52,771 bases of DNA from Desulfovermiculus halophilus DSM 18834 (GTDB lineage Bacteria > Desulfobacterota > Desulfovibrionia > Desulfovibrionales > Desulfothermaceae), in assembly GCF_000620765.1 (NCBI RefSeq), contig NZ_JIAK01000022.1, positions 1 to 52,771 on the forward strand, given 5' to 3'. This document shows positions 1-7,930 of the stretch, piece by piece; position 1 is the stretch's first letter; every line of letters starts with the position of its first letter. Under the pieces are notes generated by a model. It made no database searches and had not been told where the DNA came from. It was given only the letters and a program-made list of their open reading frames with translations. Both the position numbers and the translations under genes were made by a program.

Positions 1-140
1 ACGCAGATCTTCGCTGATCACTGACAAGAAAAGGCTTCTTTTCTTATCAGCGCGGATCATCTTTATCAGCGGTAAAAATCTTTTCTTCTTTTTACTTCTA
101 CAGATCCGCCATCAGGGTCAAATGAGAGAAAAGGGGCAGG
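1..140. repeat. Copy of the ACGCAGAT/CGCTGATCAC repeat family
   Basis: A block beginning ACGCAGATCTTCGCTGATCAC and running through TCATCTTTATCAGCGGTAAAA to a GGGGCAG tail. The same words, in the same order, recur at about 1350-1660. It is cut by the window edge and has no coding potential. Confidence 0.75.
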
Positions 141-198
141 TTGGATTTGACAATTTTGCTTTCGACCAGGTCAAATACCTGTGAGGTCCTAGGATAGA

Positions 199-281
199 CC
201 CGGTTAAACAGACCTTCGGTCTACGGCTTTGCCGCCCCAGTTAAATTCAAGAAGGTTAAACGGGGTAAATGTTTAACTGGG
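199..281. repeat. Inverted repeat with a UUCG-type hairpin
   Basis: CCCGGTTAAAC (199-209) is the near-perfect inverse of GTTTAACTGGG (271-281). Inside it, AGACCTTCGGTCT forms a C(UUCG)G tetraloop hairpin. The function is unknown. Apart from this and the repeat at the window start, nothing is recognisable in the 436 bases before the first gene. Confidence 0.45.
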
Positions 282-436
282 TGAAGCGGAAGTTTACCTC
301 TGTCGGTGGTGTGGAAGGGGTGTACTCCATGAAAAGGTTGGGAGTTTGAAATGTAGTCAGGTTGGTGTTGTAAGATGATGTGTGTTGCTGTAGTGGTTGT
401 TGCCTTTTAGCTGAATTTCGGATATCTTGATACTTA

Positions 437-766
437 ATGGAACCACCTGAATTTCCACTTCAATTCATTCAGTCTTGTGTCAGGTCCAGGAATATGTTTT
501 GGACCTATCACGTAAATATGCGACTTCGACAGAGATCAATACGTCGTTCTTGGATTTTGGAATCTGTTGAGAGCTATATTCTGATCGAATCTTACCCTGA
601 GGATAAGTACTTGCCAAGTTGTTTAGTGTGGTCAAAATACGATGATGAAATATTTCATATTCTTCTTGGTGTAGATACAAACGAGAATAATGTACGTGTA
701 ATTACATCCTATAGGCCAGATCCTGCTGAGTGGACTAACAATTTCAAGAAAAGGCGTATCAAATGA
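437..766 (+). CDS. DUF4258-like small protein (putative toxin of a TA pair)
   Basis: This encodes 109 residues. Features seen are an early MRLRQRSI segment that resembles the H-x-R-x-R-x-I start of DUF4258 proteins, a central LVWSKYDDEIFHILLG beta-hairpin-like stretch and a C-terminal VRVITSYRPDPAEW segment, typical of the family. The stop overlaps the start of the next gene by 4 bp (ATGA), which suggests translational coupling with the YgiT-type zinc-finger protein that usually partners DUF4258. No good ribosome binding site is visible before the ATG. The base composition is clearly more AT-rich than in surrounding housekeeping genes, consistent with horizontal acquisition. The toxin role is inferred from family and context only. 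Confidence 0.75.
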   Translation: MEPPEFPLQFIQSCVRSRNMFWTYHVNMRLRQRSIRRSWILESVESYILIESYPEDKYLPSCLVWSKYDDEIFHILLGVDTNENNVRVITSYRPDPAEWTNNFKKRRIK

Positions 767-984
767 AATGCCGATTATGTGGCGGGAACATGGAGAGTAT
801 CCGGACAGATCTTCCTTTTAAACTTGAAGATCACCGGATCATTGTGGTCAAGGATGTCCCAGTGGAGCAATGTATTTTCTGTGGTGAGTACGAATTGACA
901 GATACCGTAATGGAGCAACTGGAAATACTTTTCGATTCCATGGATGAGTCATCAGAGCTTGAAGTGAGACGGTTCGCTGCATAA
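763..984 (+). CDS. YgiT/MqsA-type zinc-finger antitoxin-like protein
   Basis: This 73-residue protein has two CxxC pairs, CRLC near residue 3 and CIFC near residue 37, the arrangement of the YgiT zinc-finger domain. This is the zinc-binding N-terminal half of MqsA-like antitoxins. No C-terminal helix-turn-helix of full MqsA is present, so it may bind its partner rather than act as a stand-alone repressor. It overlaps the upstream DUF4258-like gene by 4 bp, the standard layout of this pair in many bacteria. Confidence 0.85.
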   Translation: MKCRLCGGNMESIRTDLPFKLEDHRIIVVKDVPVEQCIFCGEYELTDTVMEQLEILFDSMDESSELEVRRFAA

Positions 985-1040
985 GAATATGACTTACCCA
1001 AAGGAGCATAAAGGGACAGACACCTTTTCTGAGGTAAGCC

Positions 1041-1250
1041 ATGAAATTCAGAGCCGTTATAAAGCAAACCGATGGCTGGTGGATTGGCTGGTTGGTGGAT
1101 CTGCCCGGTGTCAATGCTCAGGAAGAGACCAAAGAAGAACTTCTGGAGTCTCTCAAGGTTGGCGCTCAAGAAATGCTTGAAGCTGAAGTCCCCTTTGAAC
1201 CTGGATTTATGATGGATGCTATAGACATACCTGAGCCTGAATGGGCTTAG
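1041..1250 (+). CDS. HicB-like antitoxin domain protein
   Basis: Sixty-nine residues match the partial RNase-H-like fold of the HicB family: MKFRAVIKQTDGWWIGWLVD, then LPGVNAQEETKEEL, then a helix LLESLKVGAQEML. It lacks a C-terminal DNA-binding domain. No intact HicA toxin follows. The 100 bases downstream contain only a short stop-interrupted reading with weak HicA-like flavour, so this is best regarded as an orphan HicB. It follows the DUF4258/YgiT pair by 56 bp in the same direction. Confidence 0.8.
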   Translation: MKFRAVIKQTDGWWIGWLVDLPGVNAQEETKEELLESLKVGAQEMLEAEVPFEPGFMMDAIDIPEPEWA

Positions 1251-1349
1251 TGCTCAGTAAGTTATATGGACAGGACTTATGATGCCCACCTGGACAGAGA
1301 TCTCCAAAACAGAACATGCAAACAAGTAGTTCATTGCCCGCAAAGGATA

Positions 1350-1660
1350 TTCCTTTCTTCGCTGATCACTGACAAGAAAAGGCTTCTTTTCTCATCAGCG
1401 CGGATCATCTTTATCAGCGGTAAAAAGCTCTTTCGCTTTTTCTTTCCGCAGCCAGCCCTTCGGTGGCAAAAGAGAAGAAATAATCGCAGATTACGCAGAT
1501 CTCCGCTGATCTATGACCAGAGGCCTTTTTCCTCCCATCAGCGTTGATCATCTTTATCAGCGGTTAAGGCTCTTCCTCTTTTCTTTCCGCAGACAGCCCA
1601 TCAGGGGCAAAAGAGAAGAAATAGCCGCTGATTACGCAGATTTTCGCTGATCACTGGTGC
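1350..1660. repeat. Tandem array, ~142-bp units, of the ACGCAGAT repeat
   Basis: CGCTGATC is seen at 1360, 1504 and 1645, giving a spacing of about 141-144 bp. Each unit contains TCATCTTTATCAGCGG, a CTTT/CTTTTCTTTCCGCAG stretch and GGGGCAAAAGAGAAGAAATA. With the copy at 1-140, the units bracket the toxin-antitoxin islet. This fills the gap between the HicB-like gene and ettA. Confidence 0.8.
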
Positions 1661-1679
1661 TAGGCATGCCGGTACCAGC

Positions 1680-3362
1680 CTATCTAGTCAGCTTTCGGTA
1701 CTTGATCCGCTGCGGCTGCAGGGCGTCCTGGCCCAGGCGGCGCTTCTTGTCCTCCTCGTATTCGCTGAAGTTGCCGTCGAACCAGACCACCTGGCTTTCG
1801 CCTTCAAAGGCCAGGATATGGGTGGCCACCCGGTCCAGGAACCAGCGGTCGTGGCTGATGATCATGGCGCTGCCGGCAAAGCTCTGCAGGGCGTCTTCCA
1901 AGGCCCGCATGGTGTTCACGTCCAGATCGTTGGTCGGCTCGTCCAACAGGAGGAGGTTGGCCCCTTCCTTGACCATCATGGCCAGATGGACCCGGTTGCG
2001 CACCCCGCCGGAGAGCTCGCCAACCTTGCGCTGCTGCTCAGCGCCGGTGATATTGAACCGGGCCACATAGGCCCGGGAGTTGACCTCCCTGTCCCCCAGG
2101 CGGATGGTGTCCTTGCCCCCGCTGATGGCCTCCCAGACCGTCTGCTGTGGATCCAGCTTCTCCCTGCTCTGCTCCACGTAGGCCAGCTTGACGCTCTGGC
2201 CCAGGCGCAGGGTGCCGTCGTCCGGCTCTTCATTTCCGGTCAGCATGCGGAATAGGGTGGTTTTCCCGGCCCCGTTGGGTCCGATGATGCCCACGATGGC
2301 TCCCGGAGGAACGGTAAAGGACATGCCGTCCATGAGCAGGATGTCCCCGAAGGCCTTGCGCACCTGATCGGCCTCGACCACCACGTCGCCCAGGCGGGGT
2401 CCCGGGGGGATGACGATCTGCAGGTCTTCACTCTGGGTGTCGGCTGCTGAGAGCAGATCGGAGTACTTGACGATCCGCTCCTGGTTGTGCTTGTGCCGGT
2501 CCTCGGGGCTCATATGCAGCCACTCCAGCTCTCGGGCCAGGGTGGTCCGCCACTTCTTGTCCACCCGTTTTTCCTGCTGCATCTTGGTCTTTTTCTGCTC
2601 CAGCCAGGAGGCGTAGTTGCCCTTCCATGGCACGCCCACCCCCCGGTCCAGCTCCAGGATCCAGCCGGCCACGTTGTTCAGGAAATAGCGGTCGTGGGTC
2701 ACGGCGATTACCGTGCCGGGGTAGGCCTGCAGATGGTGTTCCAGCCAGGCCACGGTCTCCGCATCCAGGTGGTTGGTGGGCTCGTCCAGGAGCAGGATGT
2801 CCGGCTGGCGGATGAGCAGGCGGCACAGGGCCACCCGCCGCTTCTCCCCCCCGGATATGTTTGCGACCTGCGTGTCTCCGGGAGGGCAGCGCAGGGCCTC
2901 CATGGCCATATCCAGACGGCTCTCGATATCCCAGGCATTGACCGCGTCCAGCTTGGACTGGACCTCGGCCTGGCGATTGATCAGCTTATCCATGGCCTGG
3001 TCGTCCATGGGTTCGGCAAACTTGGCGTTGATTTCCTCGAACTCCTGCAGGAGGTCAAAGGCTTCCTGCGCGCCTTCGGCCACCACATCCCGCACGGTCT
3101 TGGCCTGGTCCAGCTCGGGTTCCTGCTCCAGATAGCCCACGCTGTACCCCGGAGCCAGATGGGTCTCGCCCTCAAAGTCCTGGTCCACCCCGGCCATGAT
3201 CCGCAAAAGAGAGCTCTTGCCCGAGGCGTTCAGGCCAATGACCCCGATCTTGGCCCCGTAGAAGTAGGACAGGGAGATGTCCTTGATTACCGGCTGGTGG
3301 TTGTAGTGCTTGCTCACTCCCATCATGGAGTAGATGATCTTGTTCGGTTCGTCGTGGCTCAT
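1680..3362 (-). CDS. ettA: Energy-dependent translational throttle protein EttA (ABC-F ATPase)
   Basis: A 560-residue soluble ABC-F protein, close to the usual ~555 residues of EttA. It has two nucleotide-binding domains: Walker A GLNASGKSS near residue 43, signature ISGGEKRRVAL and Walker B LLLDEPTNHLD in the first; GPNGAGKTT, LSGGVRNRVHL and LLLDEPTNDLD in the second. There is a charged linker/arm (WLEQKKTKMQQEKRVDKKW) between them and no membrane segment. EttA binds the ribosomal E site and gates entry into elongation according to the ATP/ADP ratio. The N-terminal YSMMGVSKHY and the short basic C-terminus are those of EttA rather than Uup. It is flanked on both sides by repeats, so it is probably monocistronic. 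Confidence 0.95.
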   Translation of the reverse strand: MSHDEPNKIIYSMMGVSKHYNHQPVIKDISLSYFYGAKIGVIGLNASGKSSLLRIMAGVDQDFEGETHLAPGYSVGYLEQEPELDQAKTVRDVVAEGAQEAFDLLQEFEEINAKFAEPMDDQAMDKLINRQAEVQSKLDAVNAWDIESRLDMAMEALRCPPGDTQVANISGGEKRRVALCRLLIRQPDILLLDEPTNHLDAETVAWLEHHLQAYPGTVIAVTHDRYFLNNVAGWILELDRGVGVPWKGNYASWLEQKKTKMQQEKRVDKKWRTTLARELEWLHMSPEDRHKHNQERIVKYSDLLSAADTQSEDLQIVIPPGPRLGDVVVEADQVRKAFGDILLMDGMSFTVPPGAIVGIIGPNGAGKTTLFRMLTGNEEPDDGTLRLGQSVKLAYVEQSREKLDPQQTVWEAISGGKDTIRLGDREVNSRAYVARFNITGAEQQRKVGELSGGVRNRVHLAMMVKEGANLLLLDEPTNDLDVNTMRALEDALQSFAGSAMIISHDRWFLDRVATHILAFEGESQVVWFDGNFSEYEEDKKRRLGQDALQPQRIKYRKLTR

Positions 3363-3418
3363 AGGTTGTGCTCGCTTTGGTGGTTTTGTATGAAAGGACC
3401 GAGATACCCCGTACAGAT

Positions 3419-3540
3419 GAGAATCTTCAGTCGCTACGCTCCTTTAGAACGACAAGAGGGGGCATCAGAACAATCCGGCGGGCCGCCATTCTTTTTTCTT
3501 GCCATTCTGAGCGAGTCTGGGAGCGAAGAATCTCTGATCA
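3419..3540. repeat. AGATTCTTC palindromic element (copy 1)
   Basis: It begins AATCTTCAGTCGCTACGCTCC and ends GAGCGAAGAATCTCTGATCA, with CCGGCGGGCCGCC in the middle. The outer arms are imperfect inverses (TTCTTCAGTCGC / GCGAAGAATC). Similar copies lie at 5748, 24074, 27848, 35951 and 39943. It is non-coding. Confidence 0.75.
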
Positions 3541-3626
3541 AAGTGATTATCGCTCCTGCAACAGCTGGGGCATGACCGGACCTTGAAAGAGCCGGGCAGG
3601 CGCCTGGCGTTCCCGGAAGCGCAAAC

Positions 3627-3655
3627 GTGCCTGCGCCTTGGCAGGCATGCGGGGT
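3627..3655. repeat. GCCTGC hairpin repeat
   Basis: GTGCCTGCGCCTTGGCAGGC folds into a hairpin with a GCCTGC/GCAGGC stem. The same hairpin recurs near 3995, 13980, 16095, 16345, 17715, 23573 and 24207, usually with ACCCACAT on one side and CGAAGCAT on the other. It resembles a REP-type palindrome. Confidence 0.65.
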
Positions 3656-3799
3656 AGTTGATCTTTTTGGGCCCAAATACTACATTTGGTGCATATTGAG
3701 ATCAACTCTTTTACGGAGGGGTGGGATGGAAGTCAATGTCAAAGAAGCCGGGGCCTCGCTGAGAAAGACCCCCTTGAATCTTGACAGGGGCAACATTTA

Positions 3800-4163
3800 G
3801 GTTCTTCGACGTAGCCTGTGGATTTTTGGAGTTTGCCATCTCTTCTGTGTGCCCACTTTCGGCCCGGTATTTTCTAAGCCCCGCCAAAGGGGGATGCCTG
3901 CCCCCTCCCGGCTACTCACGTGCAGGTCACTGCTTTTTGTATGAAAATAATGCTCTAAGGTCTTGTTTTTACAGGATGTGTTATTTTCATGCTTCGTTGT
4001 GCCTGCGCTTTGGCAGGCATGTGGGTTTGTGTGACGAAAGCTTATCATACACGTGAGTGCCGGGTGGCGGGACCAAGAAAATGTGCGGGCCTTACGCTCA
4101 CGGCACACAGAAGAGACGGCAAACTCTTATGTATGCAATTCCACTTTCTGTGTCGAAGAGCCA
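3800..4163. mobile_element. Foldback MITE-like element, full-length copy with perfect 8-bp target duplication
   Basis: The left end GGTTCTTCGACGTAGCCTGT and the right end, inverted GGCTCTTCGACACAGAAAGT, are flanked on both sides by AACATTTA. The arms stay imperfectly inverted for over 100 bp (shared words TTTGCCGTCTCTTCTGTGTG, TTTTCT and CTCACGTG). No transposase is encoded. The centre carries an inserted segment with a GCCTGC hairpin. GGYTCTT ends and 8-bp duplications are as known for the ISL3 family, so trans-mobilisation by such a transposase is inferred. Together with the two preceding repeats it fills the 930 bases between ettA and the DUF362 gene. Confidence 0.8.
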
Positions 4164-4291
4164 ACATTTACAAGTGATCCAATCTTGGAATGTTGGGATG
4201 ACATTGCCACGCACCTTTCAGGTGCTCGCAATGACGGGAAAGTCAATGAAAATCATGTTTCCATGAGTTGCTGAATCCAATGGAGGATTAT

Positions 4292-5362
4292 ATGTCCCGT
4301 GTGCTTATTGAACCAGCTGATTATACCACCTGCCTGCCGGCTGTGCGCAAGGCCCTGGAGCTTTTTCCCCAGGATATGGCCGGCAAGAAGGTGCTGATAA
4401 AACCCAATGTCCTGCGCATCGCCAAGCCGGAGGAAGGGGTGGTCACCCATCCGGCCCTGCTCCAGGCAGTGGTCCGGGCGGTGGAAGACTACAAGCCGGC
4501 CTCGATCGTGGTCGGGGACAACCCCGGCCTGTTCAACTATGGGGACAACGAGCGCTGCTTTGAGCAGAGCGGGCTGATGGAGGCCGCCCAGGGCTACTAT
4601 CAGAACATCGGGACGGATTCGGTCCAGATGGACTTTGATCCCGAGCTTTTGCCCCGGGTCGGGGTATCCAAGGCGGTCCTGGACGCGGACGTGGTCATCA
4701 GCCTGCCCAAGTTCAAGACCCACGGCCTGACCGTGATCACCGGGGCGATCAAGAACAGCTACGGCATCCTGCCGGGCGGACTCAAGGCCAAGCTGCACAA
4801 GGCCTCCAAGACCCCGGAGCGGTTTCAGGAAACCATTGTGGATGTCTTCCGGCTCCGGGTCCCGGACCTGTTCATTATGGACGCCGTGGTGGGCATGGAA
4901 GGCAACGGTCCGGCCTCTCCGGACCTGCGGGACATCGGCCGCATCCTGGCCGCGGACAATGCAGTGGCCATGGATGCGGTGATGGCTTCCATGATGGGCC
5001 TGGATCCGGGACGGCTGCGCTCCCTGCACAAGGCCAGGGATCTGGGCCTGGGAGATTTTGATCCGCAGGGCATTGAGATCATAGGCGATCTGGTGCGGAT
5101 TCCGGACTTCAAGCTCCCGCCCCTTGGCGGGGAGGACCATATGGCCAATGCCGATATCCAGGAGATGATGCGGAGCAAGGCCGGACTCAAGCCCCGGGCC
5201 GATCCGGAGCTGTGCACCGGGTGCGGGGAGTGCATCGAGCACTGTCCGGTCTCGGCCCTGGAGATGGGCGAGGACAACATCCCGGAGGTGGATGCCGATA
5301 CCTGCATCACCTGCTTCTGCTGCCAGGAGCTGTGTCCGGAAAAGGCCATGAGTCTTCAGTGA
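4292..5362 (+). CDS. DUF362 domain protein with C-terminal 2[4Fe-4S] ferredoxin domain
   Basis: This encodes 356 residues. The start is the ATG preceded by GGAGG with a 5-base spacer; in-frame TTG and ATG codons 12-24 bases upstream are less well placed. The DUF362 part (about residues 1-290) shows VLIKPNV, VVGDNPG and LPKFKTHGLTVITGAIKN, which is diagnostic of the family. The C-terminus has two clusters, CTGCGECIEHCP and CITCFCCQELCP, that should each bind a [4Fe-4S] centre. There is no signal peptide, so it is presumably cytoplasmic. The family is common in anaerobes and is of unknown biochemical role, possibly electron transfer or metal/cofactor chemistry. It stands alone between repeat blocks. 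Confidence 0.9.
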   Translation: MSRVLIEPADYTTCLPAVRKALELFPQDMAGKKVLIKPNVLRIAKPEEGVVTHPALLQAVVRAVEDYKPASIVVGDNPGLFNYGDNERCFEQSGLMEAAQGYYQNIGTDSVQMDFDPELLPRVGVSKAVLDADVVISLPKFKTHGLTVITGAIKNSYGILPGGLKAKLHKASKTPERFQETIVDVFRLRVPDLFIMDAVVGMEGNGPASPDLRDIGRILAADNAVAMDAVMASMMGLDPGRLRSLHKARDLGLGDFDPQGIEIIGDLVRIPDFKLPPLGGEDHMANADIQEMMRSKAGLKPRADPELCTGCGECIEHCPVSALEMGEDNIPEVDADTCITCFCCQELCPEKAMSLQ

Positions 5363-5397
5363 TGGACGCTGAAAAAAAGAAGTTGAAGAATCACCGT

Positions 5398-5730
5398 CCC
5401 AACCACCCCTGTCCTCCTTGCCAGGGAGGGCATCGCACACACCTGACACCGCGGGCAGGAGGAAGGCCCAGAGGGCAGGCATTACGCTAAAGCGCGAAGC
5501 CTGCCCCTACACAGAGGATCACGGTTCTGGGCCAAACAAAGTACAGATATTGACAATATGCACCCCGCTTTCTTCGTAGGGCCAATCCTAGACGGCTTCC
5601 GGTCACGCGTCTGCGCGCAATTGTCCTCAGAGGAGGCGGTTTCCGCCACGCATCTGCCCTCTGAGGATAAAACCCACGGTGTCATGTGTGTATAAAGACC
5701 AGCTTGGCAAGGAGGGGCAGGGGTGGTTGG
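5398..5730. repeat. Putative element with inverted ends CCAACCACCCCTG
   Basis: The left end is CCCAACCACCCCTGTCCTCC and the right end is its inverse (GGAGGGGCAGGGGTGGTTGG), 333 bp apart. Inside are two hairpins, GGGCAGGC...GCCTGCCC (about 5474-5508) and TCCTCAGAGG...CCTCTGAGGA (about 5622-5668). A second copy of the ends lies at 39626-39923. In both places the AGATTCTTC palindrome follows within 20 bp. Confidence 0.6.
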
Positions 5731-5747
5731 ATAGTGCCCCTTTCCTT

Positions 5748-5864
5748 AGATTCTTCAGTCGCTTCGCTCCTTCAGAATGACAAGAGGGGGGCATCCGAAC
5801 CATCCGGCGGGGCGTCACTCTCCTGTGGGTCATTCGTAAGCGAGCCTGCGAGCAAAGAATCTCT
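5748..5864. repeat. AGATTCTTC palindromic element (copy 2)
   Basis: It begins AGATTCTTCAGTCGCTTCGC and ends GCAAAGAATCTCTTCTGA, with AGAATGACAAGAGGGGGGCAT in the first half (quoted as AGAATGACAAGAGGGG). The organisation is the same as in the copy at 3419-3540. Confidence 0.7.
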
Positions 5865-5924
5865 TCTGATTGCTTTTTTCCCGGGGTTCATGGATAGTTG
5901 GATAGAAGCTCAGGATATGAAAAT

Positions 5925-6004
5925 GGGCTCTTCGACACAGAAAGTGGAATTGCATACAGAAGAGATGGCAAACTCCAAAAATCCACAGGCTACGTCGAAG
6001 AACC
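5925..6004. mobile_element. 80-bp mini foldback element with 8-bp target duplication
   Basis: GGCTCTTCGACACAGAAAG on one side and CTACGTCGAAGAACC on the other are the two ends of the larger foldback element joined directly. TGAAAATG is found immediately before and immediately after. It is an ends-only derivative and has no coding capacity. Confidence 0.8.
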
Positions 6005-6069
6005 TGAAAATGGCTGCAGCTGTTTGCAGCATGTTCTGAATCTCCGGATCGCCAGGAGAGGAAGCCGCC

Positions 6070-7373
6070 ATGGACCCCAAAAATGTCTTTTTCATCGGCC
6101 TGAACGATTTCAACCTGTCCAAGCTCAGATCCATCCGCAACGCCGAGAGGTATTCCTTCCATGGCCTCTTGGATCCCTCCGAAATCCTGGATACCTACGA
6201 TTTCCCCATTGCCGACATGCTGGACAGGGCCGAAAAGCAGCTGCGCAGATGGCAAAAGGAGACCGGAAAAGAGATCCACGGGATCGGGGCCTATATGGAT
6301 TTTCCGGTCAGCACCATGCTGCCCCTGCTCTGTGCCCGGTTCGGCAAGCTTGCCCCCAGTCTGGAGGGCCTGCTCAAGTGCGAGCACAAGTATTGGAGCC
6401 GCCTGGTGCAGCAGGAGATCATCCCGGAGCATATCCCTCGGTTTCAGGCCTTTGACCCCTTTGAAGATGGTGTTTACGAACGCATTGAGCTCGAGCCGCC
6501 CTTCTGGGTCAAGCCCATCAAGGCCTCAGGGTCCCTGCTCGGTTTCCGGATCGAGAACCGGGACGATTTTGAGCGGGCCATTCCCCAGATCCGGGCCAGA
6601 TCCATCTCATCTCCGAGCCGTTCAACTATGTCCTGAGCCAGGCCGATCTGCCCCCAAGGGTCGCCGGGGTTCCGGGGCACTTCTGCCTGGCCGAGAGCAT
6701 CATCGGGGGGCGGCAGTGCACCCTGGAAGGCTATTCCTTTCAAGGCCGGGTGGAGCCTATCGGGATCATCGATTCCATTCGCTACGAGAACGGGATCAGC
6801 TTTTTCCGCTACGAATATCCGTCCACCCTGCCGGATGTGGTGCAGGAGCAGATGATCGCGATCAGCAAAAAGGTCATCCCCTATATCGGGTTCGACAACT
6901 CGGCGTTTAACATCGAGTACTATTGGAATCGGGAACAGGACAGAGTCTGGCTCCTGGAAATCAACACCCGGGTCTCCGAGTCTCACAGCGACATCTTTGA
7001 GAAAGTCGACGGCCAATCCAATCAGCAGATCACTGTGCAGGTGGCCTGCGGGGAAGAGCCCGACTTCCCGCACAGACAGGGGGAGTTCACCTGCGCGGCT
7101 AAGTTCTTCTGGCGGATTTTCAGCGGTGACGCGGAAGTGACCCGGGTGCCCTCAGGTCAGGAGATCGAACACGTGCAGGAACGTATCCCGGGAGCCGTTG
7201 TCCGGCCTCAGGTCGCGGCCGGGATGAAGCTCTCCGATCTTCTGGAGCAGGACAGCTACAGCCACGCCATCTGTCATCTGTTCATCGGCGGGAAGGATCA
7301 AAAGGAGCTCCTGGACAAGTATCTCATGTGCCAGGAGATGCTGCCCTTTGAATTTCAGCCGGTTGCAGAATAA
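6070..7373 (+). pseudogene. ATP-grasp ligase-like protein, interrupted by one frameshift
   Basis: The reading starts MDPKNVFFIGLNDFNLSKL after GGAGAGGAAG. It runs in one frame to about position 6597 and continues without interruption in the next frame from QIHLISEPFNYVLSQ to the stop at 7373. A single missing base after GCCAG near 6599 would restore one protein of about 434 residues. Conserved ATP-grasp elements lie on both sides: WVKPIKASGSLLG before the break, and NIEYYW and LLEINTRVSESHS (a metal-binding E-x-N motif as in the biotin carboxylase/CPSase superfamily) after it. The substrate is unknown. The CocE/NonD hydrolase gene follows in the same direction beyond a repeat block, which suggests a shared small-molecule or peptide pathway. 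Assembly error and true inactivation are both possible. Confidence 0.75.
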
Positions 7374-7568
7374 CTTGCCAGGACCGCCGCTCCTGGATCG
7401 GTATATTTCGATTGTCGTGCAAGAAACACCCCCCAACCCCCCCTCAAGGGGGACGGGGATAAAGATCGGCAGCGGCTATGGTTCTGTGCTGTGTTGTATT
7501 TCCAGAACCGCGGTTTTTGGTGTCCAAACCCACATGCCCGAAGCGGGAACAACGAAGCATGAAAATAA

Positions 7569-7890
7569 GGCTCTTCGACACAGAAAGTGGAACTGCCTAC
7601 ATAAGAGTTTGCCGTCTCTTTTGTGTGCCGTGAGCGGCAGGCCCGCACATTTTCTTGGTCCCGCCACCCGGCACTCACGTGTATGATAAGCTTTCGTATG
7701 AAAAACTGTTATGAGTTAATAGTTGGGATAATCCAAATCGAAATCGGGATCGCTATCGAAATCGAAAGAATATGTCATTCCGTGCAGCAGGAACCCTCAG
7801 TTTATGGATAACGATTTCGATACCGATCCCGATACCGACTGGGACTGGTTACCCAATCGGATCCTGATAACTATTAACGGATAACTCATA
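7569..7890. mobile_element. Partial foldback element arm joined to a GAT-hexamer element
   Basis: 7569-7695 is the right arm of the foldback family (GGCTCTTCGACACAGAAAGT to CACTCACGTGTATGATAAGC). It passes directly into a second element at 7696-7890 that begins TATGAAAAACTGTTATGAGT and ends with the inverted words AACTATTAAC...TAACTCATA. That element contains degenerate hexamers such as GATTTCGATACCGATCCCGA. A C-rich hairpin (CCCCCCTCAAGGGGG) lies just upstream near 7439. Together these fill the 557 bases between the ATP-grasp gene and the hydrolase. Confidence 0.7.
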
Positions 7891-7930
7891 CTGAGCCTGG
7901 GCATAGAAACCCCAAAAGGAGCACAAGGCC

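Noticed and set aside
199-281. Integron attC-like site
   Set aside because: The inverted repeat lacks the R/L box core GTTRRRY arrangement and no integrase is nearby.
1282-1360. Possible HicA remnant (MPTWTEISKTEHANK, stop, FIARKGY)
   Set aside because: Only a few residues resemble a HicA C-terminus and the frame is broken; too weak for a feature.
2487-3575. Long open frame opposite ettA
   Set aside because: Antisense shadow of a GC-rich conserved gene; no family features.
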